The notes under the pieces are model-generated. The model worked only from the letters and a program-made list of their open reading frames with translations. It did no database searches and was not told where the DNA came from. From Gluconacetobacter diazotrophicus PA1 5 (GTDB lineage Bacteria; Pseudomonadota; Alphaproteobacteria; Acetobacterales; Acetobacteraceae): a stretch of 64,000 nt of DNA. Below, in pieces: positions 1 through 8,360 of the stretch (position 1 is the first letter of the stretch; every line of letters starts with the position of its first letter). Both the position numbers and the translations under genes were made by a program. Location: the NCBI RefSeq assembly GCF_000021325.1, contig NC_011365.1, positions 3,128,001 through 3,192,000 on the forward strand. Reading direction: 5' to 3'.

Positions 1-470
1 TGAACGTGATCTCGGTCGGCGGGTTCTGCGCCGCCCCCTATGCCGCCGCCTACAGCGCCAGCAAGTTCGGCCTGCGGGGGTTTTCCGAAGCCCTGCGCGG
101 GGAATTGTCGGCGCACCCGCATATCCATGTCTGCGATGTCTGTCCCGGCTTCGTCGATACGCCCGGTATCTCGCACGGCGCGAATTATACCGGGCGCCGC
201 CTCTCGGCGCCGCCGCCCCTTCTGGAGACGCGGCGGGTCGCCGCCGCGATCGCGAACCTGCTGGCGCACCCGAGGGACACCGTCATGGTCGGGTCCGGGG
301 CCTGGGGCGGGCGGTTCGCCCACATGCTGGCGCCGGCCCTGACGGCGCGGATCATGAACCGCGTCTTGACGCGATATTTCGCGCGCGCCGATGCCGCGCC
401 GGTGACGGACGGCAACCTGTTCGCCCCGGCCGCCGACGAGGGCCATGTCGACGGCGGCCTGCGCACCTAG
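1..470 (+). CDS. Short-chain dehydrogenase/reductase, 5' end cut by window edge
   Basis: This is the C-terminal part of a classical SDR; its reading frame is open to the left edge, so the Rossmann N-terminus lies outside the window. The visible part begins within the substrate-binding strand (NVISVGGF), followed by the catalytic YSASK motif (Tyr and Lys of YxxxK) and the PGFVDTPG segment after strand 6. The tail contains a hydrophobic stretch (HMLAPALTARIMNRV) and a short acidic end, as in SDRs annotated as general oxidoreductases. The substrate cannot be told. Two tiny ORFs and a zinc alcohol dehydrogenase follow on the same strand, suggesting a stress-metabolism transcription unit. Confidence 0.85.
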   Translation, partial: NVISVGGFCAAPYAAAYSASKFGLRGFSEALRGELSAHPHIHVCDVCPGFVDTPGISHGANYTGRRLSAPPPLLETRRVAAAIANLLAHPRDTVMVGSGAWGGRFAHMLAPALTARIMNRVLTRYFARADAAPVTDGNLFAPAADEGHVDGGLRT

Positions 471-494
471 CCGCGGAGCCGGGAGAAGAGGCAG

Positions 495-581
495 GTGCTG
501 GCTGTCGTGACGATCCTGATGGTGCTGGGGCTGACGACCTTCTTCCGGACGCATCGTCATACCGATGGAGAAGCCCGATGA
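495..581 (+). CDS. Putative 28-residue hydrophobic peptide
   Basis: A GTG-initiated ORF of 28 codons preceded by a purine-rich stretch (GGGAGAAGAGG) that could serve as ribosome binding site. The product is a single hydrophobic segment (LAVVTILMVLGLTTFF) followed by a charged tail ([11 protein letters not shown]), resembling a one-pass membrane micropeptide. Its stop overlaps the ATG of the next small ORF in an ATGA arrangement, which argues for translational coupling. It may also be the degraded end of a larger gene. No family is recognised. Confidence 0.35.
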   Translation: MLAVVTILMVLGLTTFFRTHRHTDGEAR

Positions 582-715
582 CGGAAAGGAACGACGAGCG
601 CTTTCCCGCGCAGCAGCAGGAGCCGCCCGGCCGGACAGCCGGCCGATGTTGTGACGGCCGGACCATGCGTGCCGGCCGTCGTGCCGCCGCCCGCGAAAAG
701 GGAGACGATCCATGA
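578..715 (+). CDS. 45-residue ORF, possible N-terminal remnant of a YghA-like SDR
   Basis: This 45-codon ORF starts in an ATGA overlap with the preceding micro-ORF and ends in an ATGA overlap with the alcohol dehydrogenase start at 712, so the three ORFs form a coupled chain. Its start [18 protein letters not shown] resembles the disordered leader of YghA-type SDRs, which typically begin with an acidic stretch, then FPxQxQxxPG, then an M-x-P-x-PD segment. Here the sequence becomes Arg/Ala-rich and stops instead of entering a Rossmann fold. It is either a decayed SDR whose leader survives as an upstream coupling cistron, or a small basic peptide. The assignment is inference. Confidence 0.35.
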   Translation: MTERNDERFPAQQQEPPGRTAGRCCDGRTMRAGRRAAAREKGDDP

Positions 716-1881
716 AAGCCCTGGTATGGCACGGCAAGAGCGATATCCGCTGCGAAAGCGTGCGGGACCCGATCCTGGAAAACAGCCGCGACGCGATCAT
801 ACGGGTGACCGCGTGTGCGATCTGCGGGTCGGACCTGCATATCTTCGACGGGATGATCCCGGAAATACACCATGGCGACGTCCTGGGCCATGAAACCATG
901 GGCGAGGTGGTGGAGGTGGGCAAGGACGCCGGAAACCTGAAGGTCGGCGACCGCGTGGTGGTACCGTTCACCATCGCATGCGGGGAATGTTTCTTTTGCA
1001 GCAAGGGATTCTTCTCGGGCTGCGAGCGGACCAACCCCGATCATGCCAGGGCGGAGAAGCTGTGGGGCCATTCGCCGGCCGGCCTGTTCGGGTATTCCCA
1101 CCTGCTGGGCGGCTATGCGGGCGGGCAGGCGGAATATCTGCGCGTTCCCTATGCCGATGTCGGGCCGATCAAGGTTCCGGACCATTTGACGGACGAACAG
1201 GCGCTGTTCCTGTCCGATATCTTTCCGACGGGCTACATGGCGGCGGAGTTCTGCAATATCCAGCCCGGACAGACGATCGCGATCTGGGGCTGCGGGCCGG
1301 TGGGACAGATGGCGATCCGCAGCGCCTTCCTGCTGGGCGCCGAACGCGTCCTTGCGATCGATACCGTTCCCGAGCGGCTGGCCCTGGCCGAGGCCGGGGG
1401 AGCCGAGATGATCAATTTCAGGACCGAGGACGTCTATCCCCGCATCCAGGACCTGACGGCGGGCCGTGGCGCCGATGCCTGCATCGATGCCGTGGGCACC
1501 GAGGCCGATACCTGGAGCGGCATCGACGCGGTCGTGGACCGCATCAAGACGGCGACGTTCCTGGGTACCGACCGGCCCCATGTGCTGCGGCAGGCCATCA
1601 TGTGCTGCCGGAATTTCGGGACCGTCTCGATCGTCGGCGTCTATGGCGGCCTTCTGGACAAGATCCCGATGGGGTCCGCCATCAACCGGGGCCTGACGTT
1701 CCGCATGGCCCAGACGCCCGTGCAGCACTACCTGCCGATGCTGATGGACCGGATCGTGAAGGGCGACATCGATCCGTCCTTCGTCATCACGCATCGGGCC
1801 TCGCTGGAAGAAGGTCCCGAACTCTACAAGACGTTTCGCGACAAGCGGGATGGATGCATCAAGGTCGTCATGAAACCCTGA
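712..1881 (+). CDS. Zinc-dependent alcohol dehydrogenase (formaldehyde dehydrogenase-like MDR)
   Basis: A complete 389-residue medium-chain dehydrogenase that oxidises an alcohol or aldehyde adduct with NAD(P)+ in the cytoplasm. Visible features are catalytic zinc ligands Cys38 and His60-Glu61 (GHE), a structural zinc site with four cysteines (C90, C93, C96, C104), and a GxGxxG-type nucleotide motif (GCGPVGQ) near residue 190. Length and the long loop after the structural zinc fit the glutathione-independent formaldehyde dehydrogenase-like branch of the MDR superfamily; substrate cannot be fixed from sequence. The ATG overlaps the stop of the upstream 45-codon ORF (ATGA), and GGGAGACGATCC just before it supplies a ribosome binding site. 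Confidence 0.9.
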   Translation: MKALVWHGKSDIRCESVRDPILENSRDAIIRVTACAICGSDLHIFDGMIPEIHHGDVLGHETMGEVVEVGKDAGNLKVGDRVVVPFTIACGECFFCSKGFFSGCERTNPDHARAEKLWGHSPAGLFGYSHLLGGYAGGQAEYLRVPYADVGPIKVPDHLTDEQALFLSDIFPTGYMAAEFCNIQPGQTIAIWGCGPVGQMAIRSAFLLGAERVLAIDTVPERLALAEAGGAEMINFRTEDVYPRIQDLTAGRGADACIDAVGTEADTWSGIDAVVDRIKTATFLGTDRPHVLRQAIMCCRNFGTVSIVGVYGGLLDKIPMGSAINRGLTFRMAQTPVQHYLPMLMDRIVKGDIDPSFVITHRASLEEGPELYKTFRDKRDGCIKVVMKP

Positions 1882-1906
1882 ATGAAGCCCCGAGCCGATG
1901 CTCCGC

Positions 1907-2074
1907 TCAGTTCAGCGGGTTTCCCGGGTCCTTAGGCATCGGCGGCGGCTGGTCGGGCGACGGGGGCGGGGCCGGCTGCTCCGGCGGATAGGGGGCCGGC
2001 GGGTGGGACGTGACGGCGTTGCGCCATGTGGGCGATGTGTGGGCCGGGATCTGCATATCCGTATTCAGCGTCAT
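1907..2074 (-). CDS. Small proline-rich hypothetical protein
   Basis: A 55-residue ORF with an extreme C-terminal proline bias (PPAPYPPEQPAPPPSPDQPP then PMPKDPGNPLN). The start chosen is the ATG at 2074 because GAAGGA lies about 11 bases upstream; an ATG seven codons earlier lacks a good site. Short Pro-rich proteins of this composition accompany stress genes in many alphaproteobacteria, and this one lies downstream of the YciE-like gene on the same strand. No function is assigned. It is convergent with the alcohol dehydrogenase. Confidence 0.5.
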   Translation of the reverse strand: MTLNTDMQIPAHTSPTWRNAVTSHPPAPYPPEQPAPPPSPDQPPPMPKDPGNPLN

Positions 2075-2163
2075 GTTCGGCGCGATCCTTCGCATGATGG
2101 TGATAGCGCGACGCGGGGAGCCGCCCGTCGGGCGACCCCCCTTCGTCCCTGGTGTCGGGTGGG

Positions 2164-2670
2164 TCAGGCCGTCTGGCGTTGGGCCTGCGGATTGCTTTCC
2201 CGTTCCGCGATCTCGGAGAGCAGGGCGTCGGTCCGCTTCTCCTCTTCCAGGGTTTCGGCCAGCAGTTTTTCCGCATCGTCCAGGCCGAGATCGGCGGCCC
2301 ACGCCCTGAGCGTGCCATAGCGCGCGATCTCGTAATGTTCGATGGCCTGGGCGGACCCGATCAGCACGGCGTCCGCCGCCTTGGTCGAGCCGAATTCCTC
2401 GAGGTCTTCCTCCATTTCGGCCAGGATGCCCTGCGTTGCCTCGCAGGTCTTGGCCCGGGGGGCGCGGCCGATGATGCCGAAGACGTCGTTCAGGCGTTCG
2501 ACGTGGGTGGCGGTCTCGGTCGCGTGGGTTTCGAACGCCTTCTTGAGATCCGGCGCCTGGGCGGCGCGCACCGACCTGCGGAGCGCCTTCAGGATCTGCT
2601 TTTCGGCGAAATAGATGTCCTTGAGCGTTTCGTAGAACGCGTCGGACAGAGTCTTGTCCTGGGTTGCCAT
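2164..2670 (-). CDS. YciE/YciF family ferritin-like protein (DUF892)
   Basis: A 168-residue all-helical protein matching the YciE/YciF family of rubrerythrin-like four-helix bundles induced by osmotic or stationary-phase stress. The first helix contains DIYFAEKQILKAL, followed by HATETATHVERL, EHYEIARYGTLR and LLAETLEEEKRTD, each contributing Glu/His residues at the spacing expected for a di-iron centre. The GTTGCCAT boundary fixes an ATG start with AAAGGCAATC upstream. A small proline-rich ORF lies downstream. Family identity is clear; biochemical activity is not established for most members. Confidence 0.9.
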   Translation of the reverse strand: MATQDKTLSDAFYETLKDIYFAEKQILKALRRSVRAAQAPDLKKAFETHATETATHVERLNDVFGIIGRAPRAKTCEATQGILAEMEEDLEEFGSTKAADAVLIGSAQAIEHYEIARYGTLRAWAADLGLDDAEKLLAETLEEEKRTDALLSEIAERESNPQAQRQTA

Positions 2671-2940
2671 GATGATTGCCTTTCCATTTTATGGCCCCGC
2701 ACGGGGTCGGCAAACGTCGTCCCGGAAAATCAGCCTCTACACGTGCAGGTTCTGCTGGAGAGGGCGGCGTTGCGTCCGCGGGATATCGGTGGTCCGCGCG
2801 GCGTCCTGTCGCGCAGGGAGCGTTGGCCCGTATCCGGGATATCCTGGCGATCGGAATCGTTACGCGCATACGCGGATATGACTCCCCCAATGGAAAGCCA
2901 CATCCGAAAATACGCGTTTTGGTCTGGATGGTTTCCGGAC

Positions 2941-2959
2941 GGCGGGAATTTCTCCCGCC
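2941..2959 (-). terminator. Hairpin downstream of purD
   Basis: A perfect 7-bp stem (GGCGGGA / TCCCGCC) with a 5-nt loop lies just 3' of the purD stop. No clear T-run follows on the minus strand, so it may act as a weak or Rho-assisted terminator or as an mRNA 3' stabiliser. The rest of the gap up to 2670 holds no convincing gene. Confidence 0.35.
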
Positions 2960-2964
2960 GTGGC

Positions 2965-4245
2965 TCAGGACGAGGCGCGCAGCGCCCGCTCGCCGATGTC
3001 GCGGCGCCAGACCGCGTCGTCCCAGCGGATGGCGGCCACGCCGTCATAGGCGCGGGCGCGGGCCTGGGCCAGGGTGGGGCCGGTGGCGCAGACCGTCAGC
3101 ACGCGCCCGCCCGCCGCCACGATCCGGCCCTGGTCGTCGCGCCTGGTGCCGGCATGGAAGACGTGCACCCCCGGAAGCGCCCCGGCCTGTTCCAGGCCCG
3201 CGATCACGCCGCCGGCGGCGGGCCTGCCGGGATAGCCGCGCGCGGCCAGCACGATGCTGACGGAATGGTCGTCGGAAAAGCGGATGTCCGCCGCGTCCAG
3301 CGTGCCGTCCGCGACCGAGGCCAGGGCGGGCAGCAGGTCGGATTGCAGGCGGATCAGCAGGGCCTGGGCCTCGGGGTCGCCGAAGCGGACATTGTATTCG
3401 ATCAGCTTGGGGCCGTCTTCGGTCAGCATCAGCCCGGCGAAGATCACGCCCCGGAACTGCGTGCCGCGACGGACCATCTCGGCCAGCATCGGGCGGACCA
3501 GCAGGTCCAGCGCCGCTTCCTGCCGCGCGCGGTCGAACCCGGCGGGGGGTGACACCGCGCCCATGCCGCCGGTGTTCGGGCCGGTATCGCCCTCGCCGAT
3601 GCGCTTGTGGTCCTGCGCCGCGCCGATCAGCACGGCGGTATCGTCGGCGCAGAAGGCGAACAGCGAGATTTCGTCGCCGGTCAGGCATTCCTCGATCACC
3701 ACCGACCGGCCGGCCTCGCCCAGGGCGGCGTCGTCCATCATGGCGCGGATCGCCTTCTCGGCCTCGGCCACGGTCTGGGCCACGACGACGCCCTTGCCGG
3801 CCGCCAGCCCGTCGGCCTTGATCACGATCGGCGCGCCGCGACGGCGGACGAAGTCCAGCGCCGGGGCGGCGGCGTCGAACCGTTCCCACCGCGCGGTGGG
3901 GATGGACGCCGCGTCGCAGATTTCCTTGGTGAAGCTCTTGCTGCCTTCCAGTTCCGCCGCCGCGCGGCTGGGGCCGGCGCAAGGGATGCCGGCCTGGGCG
4001 CAGGCGTCGGCCAGGCCCGCGACCAGCGGGGCCTCGGGGCCCGGCACCACCAGGTCGATCCGCTCGGCCCGGGCCAGGGCGACCAGGGCGGGTACGTCGT
4101 CGGCGGCGATGGCGACGTTGGTGCCCAGCGCCGCCGTGCCGGGGTTGCCGGGGGCGATGAACAGGGCCTCGAGCCTGGGCGAGCGCGCGATCGCTTCCGC
4201 CATCGCATGTTCCCGTCCGCCCGATCCGACCAGCAGCACCCGCAT
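2965..4245 (-). CDS. purD: Phosphoribosylamine--glycine ligase (GARS)
   Basis: Catalyses ATP-dependent ligation of glycine to 5-phosphoribosylamine, the second step of de novo purine synthesis, in the cytosol. The 426-residue length is standard. The N-terminus shows the family signature RVLLVGSGGREHAMA, then the ATP-grasp domain with KADGLAAGKGVVVA near residue 145 and the substrate/metal segment YNVRFGDPEAQ near residue 285. It is divergent from xseA, 81 bp away, so both promoters must lie in that gap. purF, the preceding pathway step, is also in the window at 20.8 kb but not linked. Confidence 0.97.
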   Translation of the reverse strand: MRVLLVGSGGREHAMAEAIARSPRLEALFIAPGNPGTAALGTNVAIAADDVPALVALARAERIDLVVPGPEAPLVAGLADACAQAGIPCAGPSRAAAELEGSKSFTKEICDAASIPTARWERFDAAAPALDFVRRRGAPIVIKADGLAAGKGVVVAQTVAEAEKAIRAMMDDAALGEAGRSVVIEECLTGDEISLFAFCADDTAVLIGAAQDHKRIGEGDTGPNTGGMGAVSPPAGFDRARQEAALDLLVRPMLAEMVRRGTQFRGVIFAGLMLTEDGPKLIEYNVRFGDPEAQALLIRLQSDLLPALASVADGTLDAADIRFSDDHSVSIVLAARGYPGRPAAGGVIAGLEQAGALPGVHVFHAGTRRDDQGRIVAAGGRVLTVCATGPTLAQARARAYDGVAAIRWDDAVWRRDIGERALRASS

Positions 4246-4326
4246 CCCATCCGCTCCAACAGTTCACGCCCGGCCTGGTTCATACTCAGGCTTCCGGGGA
4301 CGCCGTCTCTATCATACCCTGTGGCG

Positions 4327-5787
4327 ATGGACGAACCTCTTCGCGACTCCGGCACGGCCGGGGCGGGCAACGTGCCCGAATATTCGGTCTCCGAGATTTC
4401 GGGGGCGATCCGGCGCACGCTGGAGGGCACGTTCGGCCGGGTGCGCGTGCGCGGCGAGATCACGGAATTCAAGCGCTATCCGTCCGGGCATCTCTATTTC
4501 TCGCTGAAGGACGAGGGGGGGAAGATCTCCTCGGTGGTGTGGCGCGGGTCGGTGTCGCGGCTGGGGCTGAAGCCGGAAAACGGGGTCGAGGTCGTGGCGA
4601 CGGGCAAGATCTCGTCCTATGGCGAACGCTCGTCCTACCAGTTGATCATCGACCGGCTGGACTACGCGGGCGAGGGCGCGCTGCTGGCGCGGATCGAGCG
4701 GCTGCGGCTGAAGCTGGCGGCGGAGGGGCTGTTCGACGCGGCGGGCAAGCGGGCGCTGCCGTTCCTGCCCGACGTGATCGGCGTGGTGACGTCCGCCCAG
4801 GGGGCGGTGATGCACGATATCCGCACCACCATCGCGCGGCGCTTTCCCCGCCGGCTGCTGGTCTGGCCGGTCGCGGTGCAGGGCGAGGCGGCGGCCGCGC
4901 AGATCGCCGCCGCCATCGCGGGGTTCGACGCCATCGACGGCAGGGGGCCGATCCCGCGCCCCGACGTGCTGATCGTCGCGCGCGGCGGCGGGTCGCTGGA
5001 AGACCTGATGGCCTTCAACGACGAGGTGGTGCTGCGGGCGGCGGCGGCGTGCCGCATTCCGCTGATTTCCGCCGTGGGGCACGAAACCGACACCACGCTG
5101 ATCGATTTCGTGTCGGACCGGCGCGCGCCCACCCCCACGGCGGCGGCCGAACTGGCGGCCCCGGCCAGGGCCGAGCTGGTGGCCGATCTGGGGCATCGCG
5201 CGGCCCGGCTGACCAGCGGGCTGGCGCGCCTGACGCAGACGCTGCGGCTGCGGCTGGACCGGGCGGCGGCCCGTCTGCCCGACCTGCCGTCGCTGCTGGG
5301 CACGGCGCGGATGCGGCTGGACGATCGCGGCCACCGGCTGGACATGGCGCTGCCGGCGCTGGTCGCGCGGCGGCGCGCGGCGCTGCTGGCGGTGGAACGG
5401 GCCATGCCGTCCGCCAGCCTGCTGACCGGCCCGCGCCGGGCCAGGCTGGCGCTGGCGGCCAGCCACCTGCAATCCGGCCTGCGCCAGGCCCTGCGCGACG
5501 GGCACGCGCGGGCGGACAGGACGCGCCTGCGCCCGGCCCCGCTGGCGGCGATGCTGCGCGAGCGGCGTGCCCACCTGGCCGGGCTGGCCGGGCGGCTGGA
5601 GTCGTTGTCGCCCATGGCGGTGCTGGAACGCGGCTATGTCCTGGTGCGCGACCCGGCGGGGGTGCCCGTCACCCGCGCCGCCGACGTCCGTCCGGGCGGC
5701 CGGCTGGTGCTGATCTTCGCGGATGGCGAGGCGGCGGTGCGCGCCGACAGGTCCGGCGAGGCCGCCCAGGGGCGGCTGGATATCTGA
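4327..5787 (+). CDS. xseA: Exodeoxyribonuclease VII large subunit
   Basis: Large catalytic subunit of ExoVII, which degrades single-stranded DNA bidirectionally with XseB during repair. The 486-residue product has an N-terminal OB fold (YSVSEISGAIRRTLEG, then RVRGEITEFKRYPSGHLYF, residues about 12-60), the catalytic core with VVTSAQGAVMHDI near 150 and ARGGGSLEDLMAFNDE near 220, and the conserved GHETDTTLIDFVSDRRAPTP segment near 255. The frame stays open far upstream, but homology begins at MDEPLRD; a GTG two codons earlier is the alternative. xseB is not in the window. A lipoprotein gene follows 13 bp downstream and is probably co-transcribed. Confidence 0.96.
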   Translation: MDEPLRDSGTAGAGNVPEYSVSEISGAIRRTLEGTFGRVRVRGEITEFKRYPSGHLYFSLKDEGGKISSVVWRGSVSRLGLKPENGVEVVATGKISSYGERSSYQLIIDRLDYAGEGALLARIERLRLKLAAEGLFDAAGKRALPFLPDVIGVVTSAQGAVMHDIRTTIARRFPRRLLVWPVAVQGEAAAAQIAAAIAGFDAIDGRGPIPRPDVLIVARGGGSLEDLMAFNDEVVLRAAAACRIPLISAVGHETDTTLIDFVSDRRAPTPTAAAELAAPARAELVADLGHRAARLTSGLARLTQTLRLRLDRAAARLPDLPSLLGTARMRLDDRGHRLDMALPALVARRRAALLAVERAMPSASLLTGPRRARLALAASHLQSGLRQALRDGHARADRTRLRPAPLAAMLRERRAHLAGLAGRLESLSPMAVLERGYVLVRDPAGVPVTRAADVRPGGRLVLIFADGEAAVRADRSGEAAQGRLDI

Positions 5788-5800
5788 AAGGCAGCGGATC

Positions 5801-6196
5801 TTGAAACAGCTTCTCCTCTCGCCGTCCGGGCGTGCCCGGCCGGCCCTGTTCCTGCCGGTGCTGCTGCTGCCCGTGCTGTGCCTGATGGGGTGCGCGGCGC
5901 AGCCGGTGCCGCCCACGGCCCGGACGGCGCCGGCCCGCCGGCCGCCGCTGCAATTCGCGCCTGGCACGGTGGTCGAAACGCCCCCGCCGGCGAACGAGGC
6001 GCAACTGGTCAACGACCCCTCCGCCCCCGCCGACACGCCGCTGTGCGGCGCCGCGGCGCGCGAGGGGCTGGCCATGGCCGCCAGGGTGAACCCGGCGCCC
6101 CTGGCCTCGGGCAATGCCTGCACCGCCAATGCCTGTTTCGATCCGCTGACCGGGACCTATATCGGGGCCGACGGAAACCGGCACGTGTGCCGGTAG
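5801..6196 (+). CDS. Small predicted lipoprotein
   Basis: A 131-residue protein that probably starts at a TTG preceded by AAAGGCAG. It has an N-terminal hydrophobic core (ALFLPVLLLPVLCLMGC) ending in the lipobox LMGC, so Cys33 or thereabouts would be lipidated and the mature protein anchored to a membrane facing the periplasm. The C-terminal part has four regularly placed cysteines (LCGAA, NACTANACFDP, HVCR), suggesting two disulfides. The region after the lipobox is Pro/Ala-rich. It is only 13 bp after xseA. Family unknown to me. Confidence 0.7.
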   Translation: MKQLLLSPSGRARPALFLPVLLLPVLCLMGCAAQPVPPTARTAPARRPPLQFAPGTVVETPPPANEAQLVNDPSAPADTPLCGAAAREGLAMAARVNPAPLASGNACTANACFDPLTGTYIGADGNRHVCR

Positions 6197-6352
6197 ACGC
6201 CTGTTCCGGGCCGCTCCCGCCTGTCCTGCCCGCATTCGCGGAGCAGGCCCGAAGGCGCGAAATCCGGCCGGTCGCACAACCGTTATCGGGAAACGGCCGT
6301 GCGGCGCAGGTTCTGATTGACAGTCGGCGGGGCGGGGCAACATCGTTCCATC

Positions 6353-6826
6353 ATGACCGGCCATTCCCCTGTGGATGGCGCCGATGACGGTGCGGCGACC
6401 GTCCATCACTTCCCCCTGCGGCGCATGTTGCCGCTGGAGGATGCTGCGCTTTACCTGGGCATTCCCGCGCGGCGGCTGCGGATCCTGGGCCTGCTGAATG
6501 CGGGCCCGCGTCCGGCGGCACGCCATGGCAGGAATGCGATGTACCGGGTCGAGGACCTGGATCGCTATGTGGCCACGCTGTATGCGGAGGCGCGGATTTC
6601 CATGGCCGAGCAGGCGCGGCAGCGGCAGGAATGGCGGGTCCGCGCCGCCACGACGGTCGATTTCGACGCGCATGGCCGGCGGCGCGGGCCGGTCGATCCC
6701 TGCATGCAGATCCTGACCCTGAACGCGCTGGTGTCGGTGGGCAGCCCCCTGGTGCTGAAGATGCTGTTCGTATCGGGGCTGGGGGTGATCTTCCTGTCGC
6801 ATACGCCGCTGGTGTGGCGGCTGTAG
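6353..6826 (+). CDS. Hypothetical protein with N-terminal HTH_17-like domain and hydrophobic C-terminus
   Basis: A 157-residue ORF. Residues about 24-70 (LPLEDAALYLGIPARRLRIL, then MYRVEDLDRYV) follow the pattern of excisionase/MerR-like winged helix domains that read L-x-x-x-E-A-A-x-Y-L-G then a Y-R-x-x-D-L-D-x-W/Y ending. A charged linker follows, and the last 45 residues are hydrophobic (LTLNALVSVGSPLVLKMLFV then GLGVIFLSHTPLVW) with one or two possible membrane segments. A membrane-tethered DNA-binding protein is possible but speculative. No phage genes flank it, so an excisionase role is unlikely. The ATG start is chosen because it precedes the domain closely; a TTG at 6317 is the alternative. 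Confidence 0.6.
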   Translation: MTGHSPVDGADDGAATVHHFPLRRMLPLEDAALYLGIPARRLRILGLLNAGPRPAARHGRNAMYRVEDLDRYVATLYAEARISMAEQARQRQEWRVRAATTVDFDAHGRRRGPVDPCMQILTLNALVSVGSPLVLKMLFVSGLGVIFLSHTPLVWRL

Positions 6827-6937
6827 GGAACAGCGGGCGTGACGCCGGGAACATTGGCATCACGCACCGGCGTCACACCTGCCTGTGTAGGATTGAATTG
6901 TAACCAAATTATGACCCGCGTTCCGGCATTCGGGCCT

Positions 6938-7336
6938 TCAGCACGATGATGTCGCCGCGCAGGGGGGAACGGGCGGCCCCATCGGCGGCAGGGGCGCGCG
7001 TTCGCCCACCGGTGGCGGGGGCACCACCTGCGGCACGGTGGGCGGCAGCGCCTGGACGTCCGTGGGCTGGGCCGGGGGAATCGCCTGGCCGGGATAATAG
7101 ATCGGCCCGCGATAGTTCGGGGCCGTCTGCGCCGCGTTCAGGCGGTCGATGAGCGAATCGCCGGTGCCGTCGGGATAGGCGGAATGCGGCTGTGCGGCCC
7201 GGGAGGGCGCGGCCGGCGGCGGGGCCGCCCGGGCAGCCAGGGGCGCGACCCAGGGGATGGCCAGGGCGGCCGGCAGCAGGACGGTCCGCAGCAGGGCGGC
7301 CCGTGGCGTCCGGGTAGGGCTGGAGTGCGTTGTCAT
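6938..7336 (-). CDS. Secreted proline-rich hypothetical protein
   Basis: A 132-residue ORF with a typical signal peptide (AALLRTVLLPAALAIPWVAP then AARAAPP, cleavage probably after ARA near residue 39). The mature part is low complexity and Pro-rich, contains the patch SLIDRLNAAQTAPNYRGPIY, and ends in PPCAATSSC. The start at 7336 has AAAGACAG upstream; an in-frame ATG 26 codons earlier would put an awkward extension before the signal peptide. It is divergent from the OmpH-like gene. Function unknown; an envelope location is the only supported inference. Confidence 0.6.
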   Translation of the reverse strand: MTTHSSPTRTPRAALLRTVLLPAALAIPWVAPLAARAAPPPAAPSRAAQPHSAYPDGTGDSLIDRLNAAQTAPNYRGPIYYPGQAIPPAQPTDVQALPPTVPQVVPPPPVGERAPLPPMGPPVPPCAATSSC

Positions 7337-7537
7337 CGGGGCTGTCTTTCGCGTGGTGATGGGTGGTGCCGGAACGCGGCCCGGTGGCGCATGGTTTTGT
7401 GTCCCGTTCGGCATCGCGCGCCCCGCTTTCCGGCGGTCGAGGACTGTTCAGGTCCCTGGCGATCCGCTAGGCAACAAGACATGTCCTTTCTGCTTCGCGC
7501 CCTGCCGCGCCCCATGCAACTGTCACGGACCGCGACC

Positions 7538-8314
7538 ATGATCGATTTTCCCCGTGTTCCTGGCCATCGGACCGGGATGACCCCGCTTGGCCGGCGGATT
7601 CTGGCCGGCCTGTGCGTCGCGGCCGCGATGGGCGCGGGCCTGGCGCCCGCCGCTGCGCCGGCCGCCCCCGCCCCGGCCGCGGCCAGCCAGGACGGTGTGG
7701 CCGGCGGTGGGCCCCCGCCCGTGCTGCCGGCCCCCCCGGTGCCCGATTTCGGCCCGCTGCCCGCGGGCGCCCGCCCGCCGCAGCCGGTGATCGGCGTGTT
7801 CGATACCAACGAGATCATGCGCCAGTCCGTCGCCGTCCAGCAGGTCGAGCAGGAAATGGGAACCCGGCGCGAGGCGCTGATCCACGATGTCCGAGCCGAG
7901 GAGGAACAGATCCAGGCCCTGCGCCAGCGCATGCTGAATGCCCCCCGCGACCAGGCCGAGGCCCAGCAGCGCGCGCTGCAGCAGCGCCTGGCGGCCGACC
8001 GGCAGAAATTCGGCAACCGCAACCGTATCCTGCAGGAAGACACCCAGATCGCGCTGAACCAGGTCCAGCGCGAGGTGGACCAGGTTCTGGCCACGGTGGC
8101 GAAGTCGCGCGGACTGACGATCGTGGTGCAGTCCAGCGGCACGGTCCTGCATGGGCCGCAGGTCGATATCAGCGAGCAGGTTGCCAGCCGGCTGAACGCC
8201 GTGCTGCCGCATGTCTACCTGCCCGCGGCGAACGAGGACCCGGAAGTGATCGCGAAATCGGGCAAGTTCCCCACCGCGCCCGTGCAGATGACCGACCCGA
8301 ACCAGCAGGGGTAA
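7538..8314 (+). CDS. OmpH/Skp-family periplasmic chaperone-like protein
   Basis: A 258-residue protein with a signal peptide (RRILAGLCVAAAMGAGLAPA) and a Pro/Ala linker, then the OmpH/Skp domain: GVFDTNEIMRQSVAVQQVEQ, a long charged coiled coil (about residues 105-190, rich in Q/E/R), and the terminal strand LTIVVQSSGTVLHGPQVDIS. Skp-type proteins form trimeric jellyfish-like cages that carry unfolded outer-membrane proteins across the periplasm. The usual acetobacterial OmpH lies beside bamA; this one does not and is longer, so it may be a paralogue. A second possible start is at 7577, which gives a more compact signal peptide. An OprB porin gene lies next to it, convergent. Confidence 0.8.
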   Translation: MIDFPRVPGHRTGMTPLGRRILAGLCVAAAMGAGLAPAAAPAAPAPAAASQDGVAGGGPPPVLPAPPVPDFGPLPAGARPPQPVIGVFDTNEIMRQSVAVQQVEQEMGTRREALIHDVRAEEEQIQALRQRMLNAPRDQAEAQQRALQQRLAADRQKFGNRNRILQEDTQIALNQVQREVDQVLATVAKSRGLTIVVQSSGTVLHGPQVDISEQVASRLNAVLPHVYLPAANEDPEVIAKSGKFPTAPVQMTDPNQQG

Positions 8315-8360
8315 AGCCTGTCTCTGCGGAGGCGCGCCGACGACGAACCGGCGCGCCCGG

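Noticed and set aside
4312-6129. A 605-codon minus-strand frame over xseA
   Set aside because: Spans a clear xseA gene and has no recognisable domains; composition is that of a GC-rich shadow frame.
6353-6826. A phage excisionase
   Set aside because: Only the N-terminal HTH resembles one; no integrase, att site or other phage gene is nearby, and the C-terminus is membrane-like.
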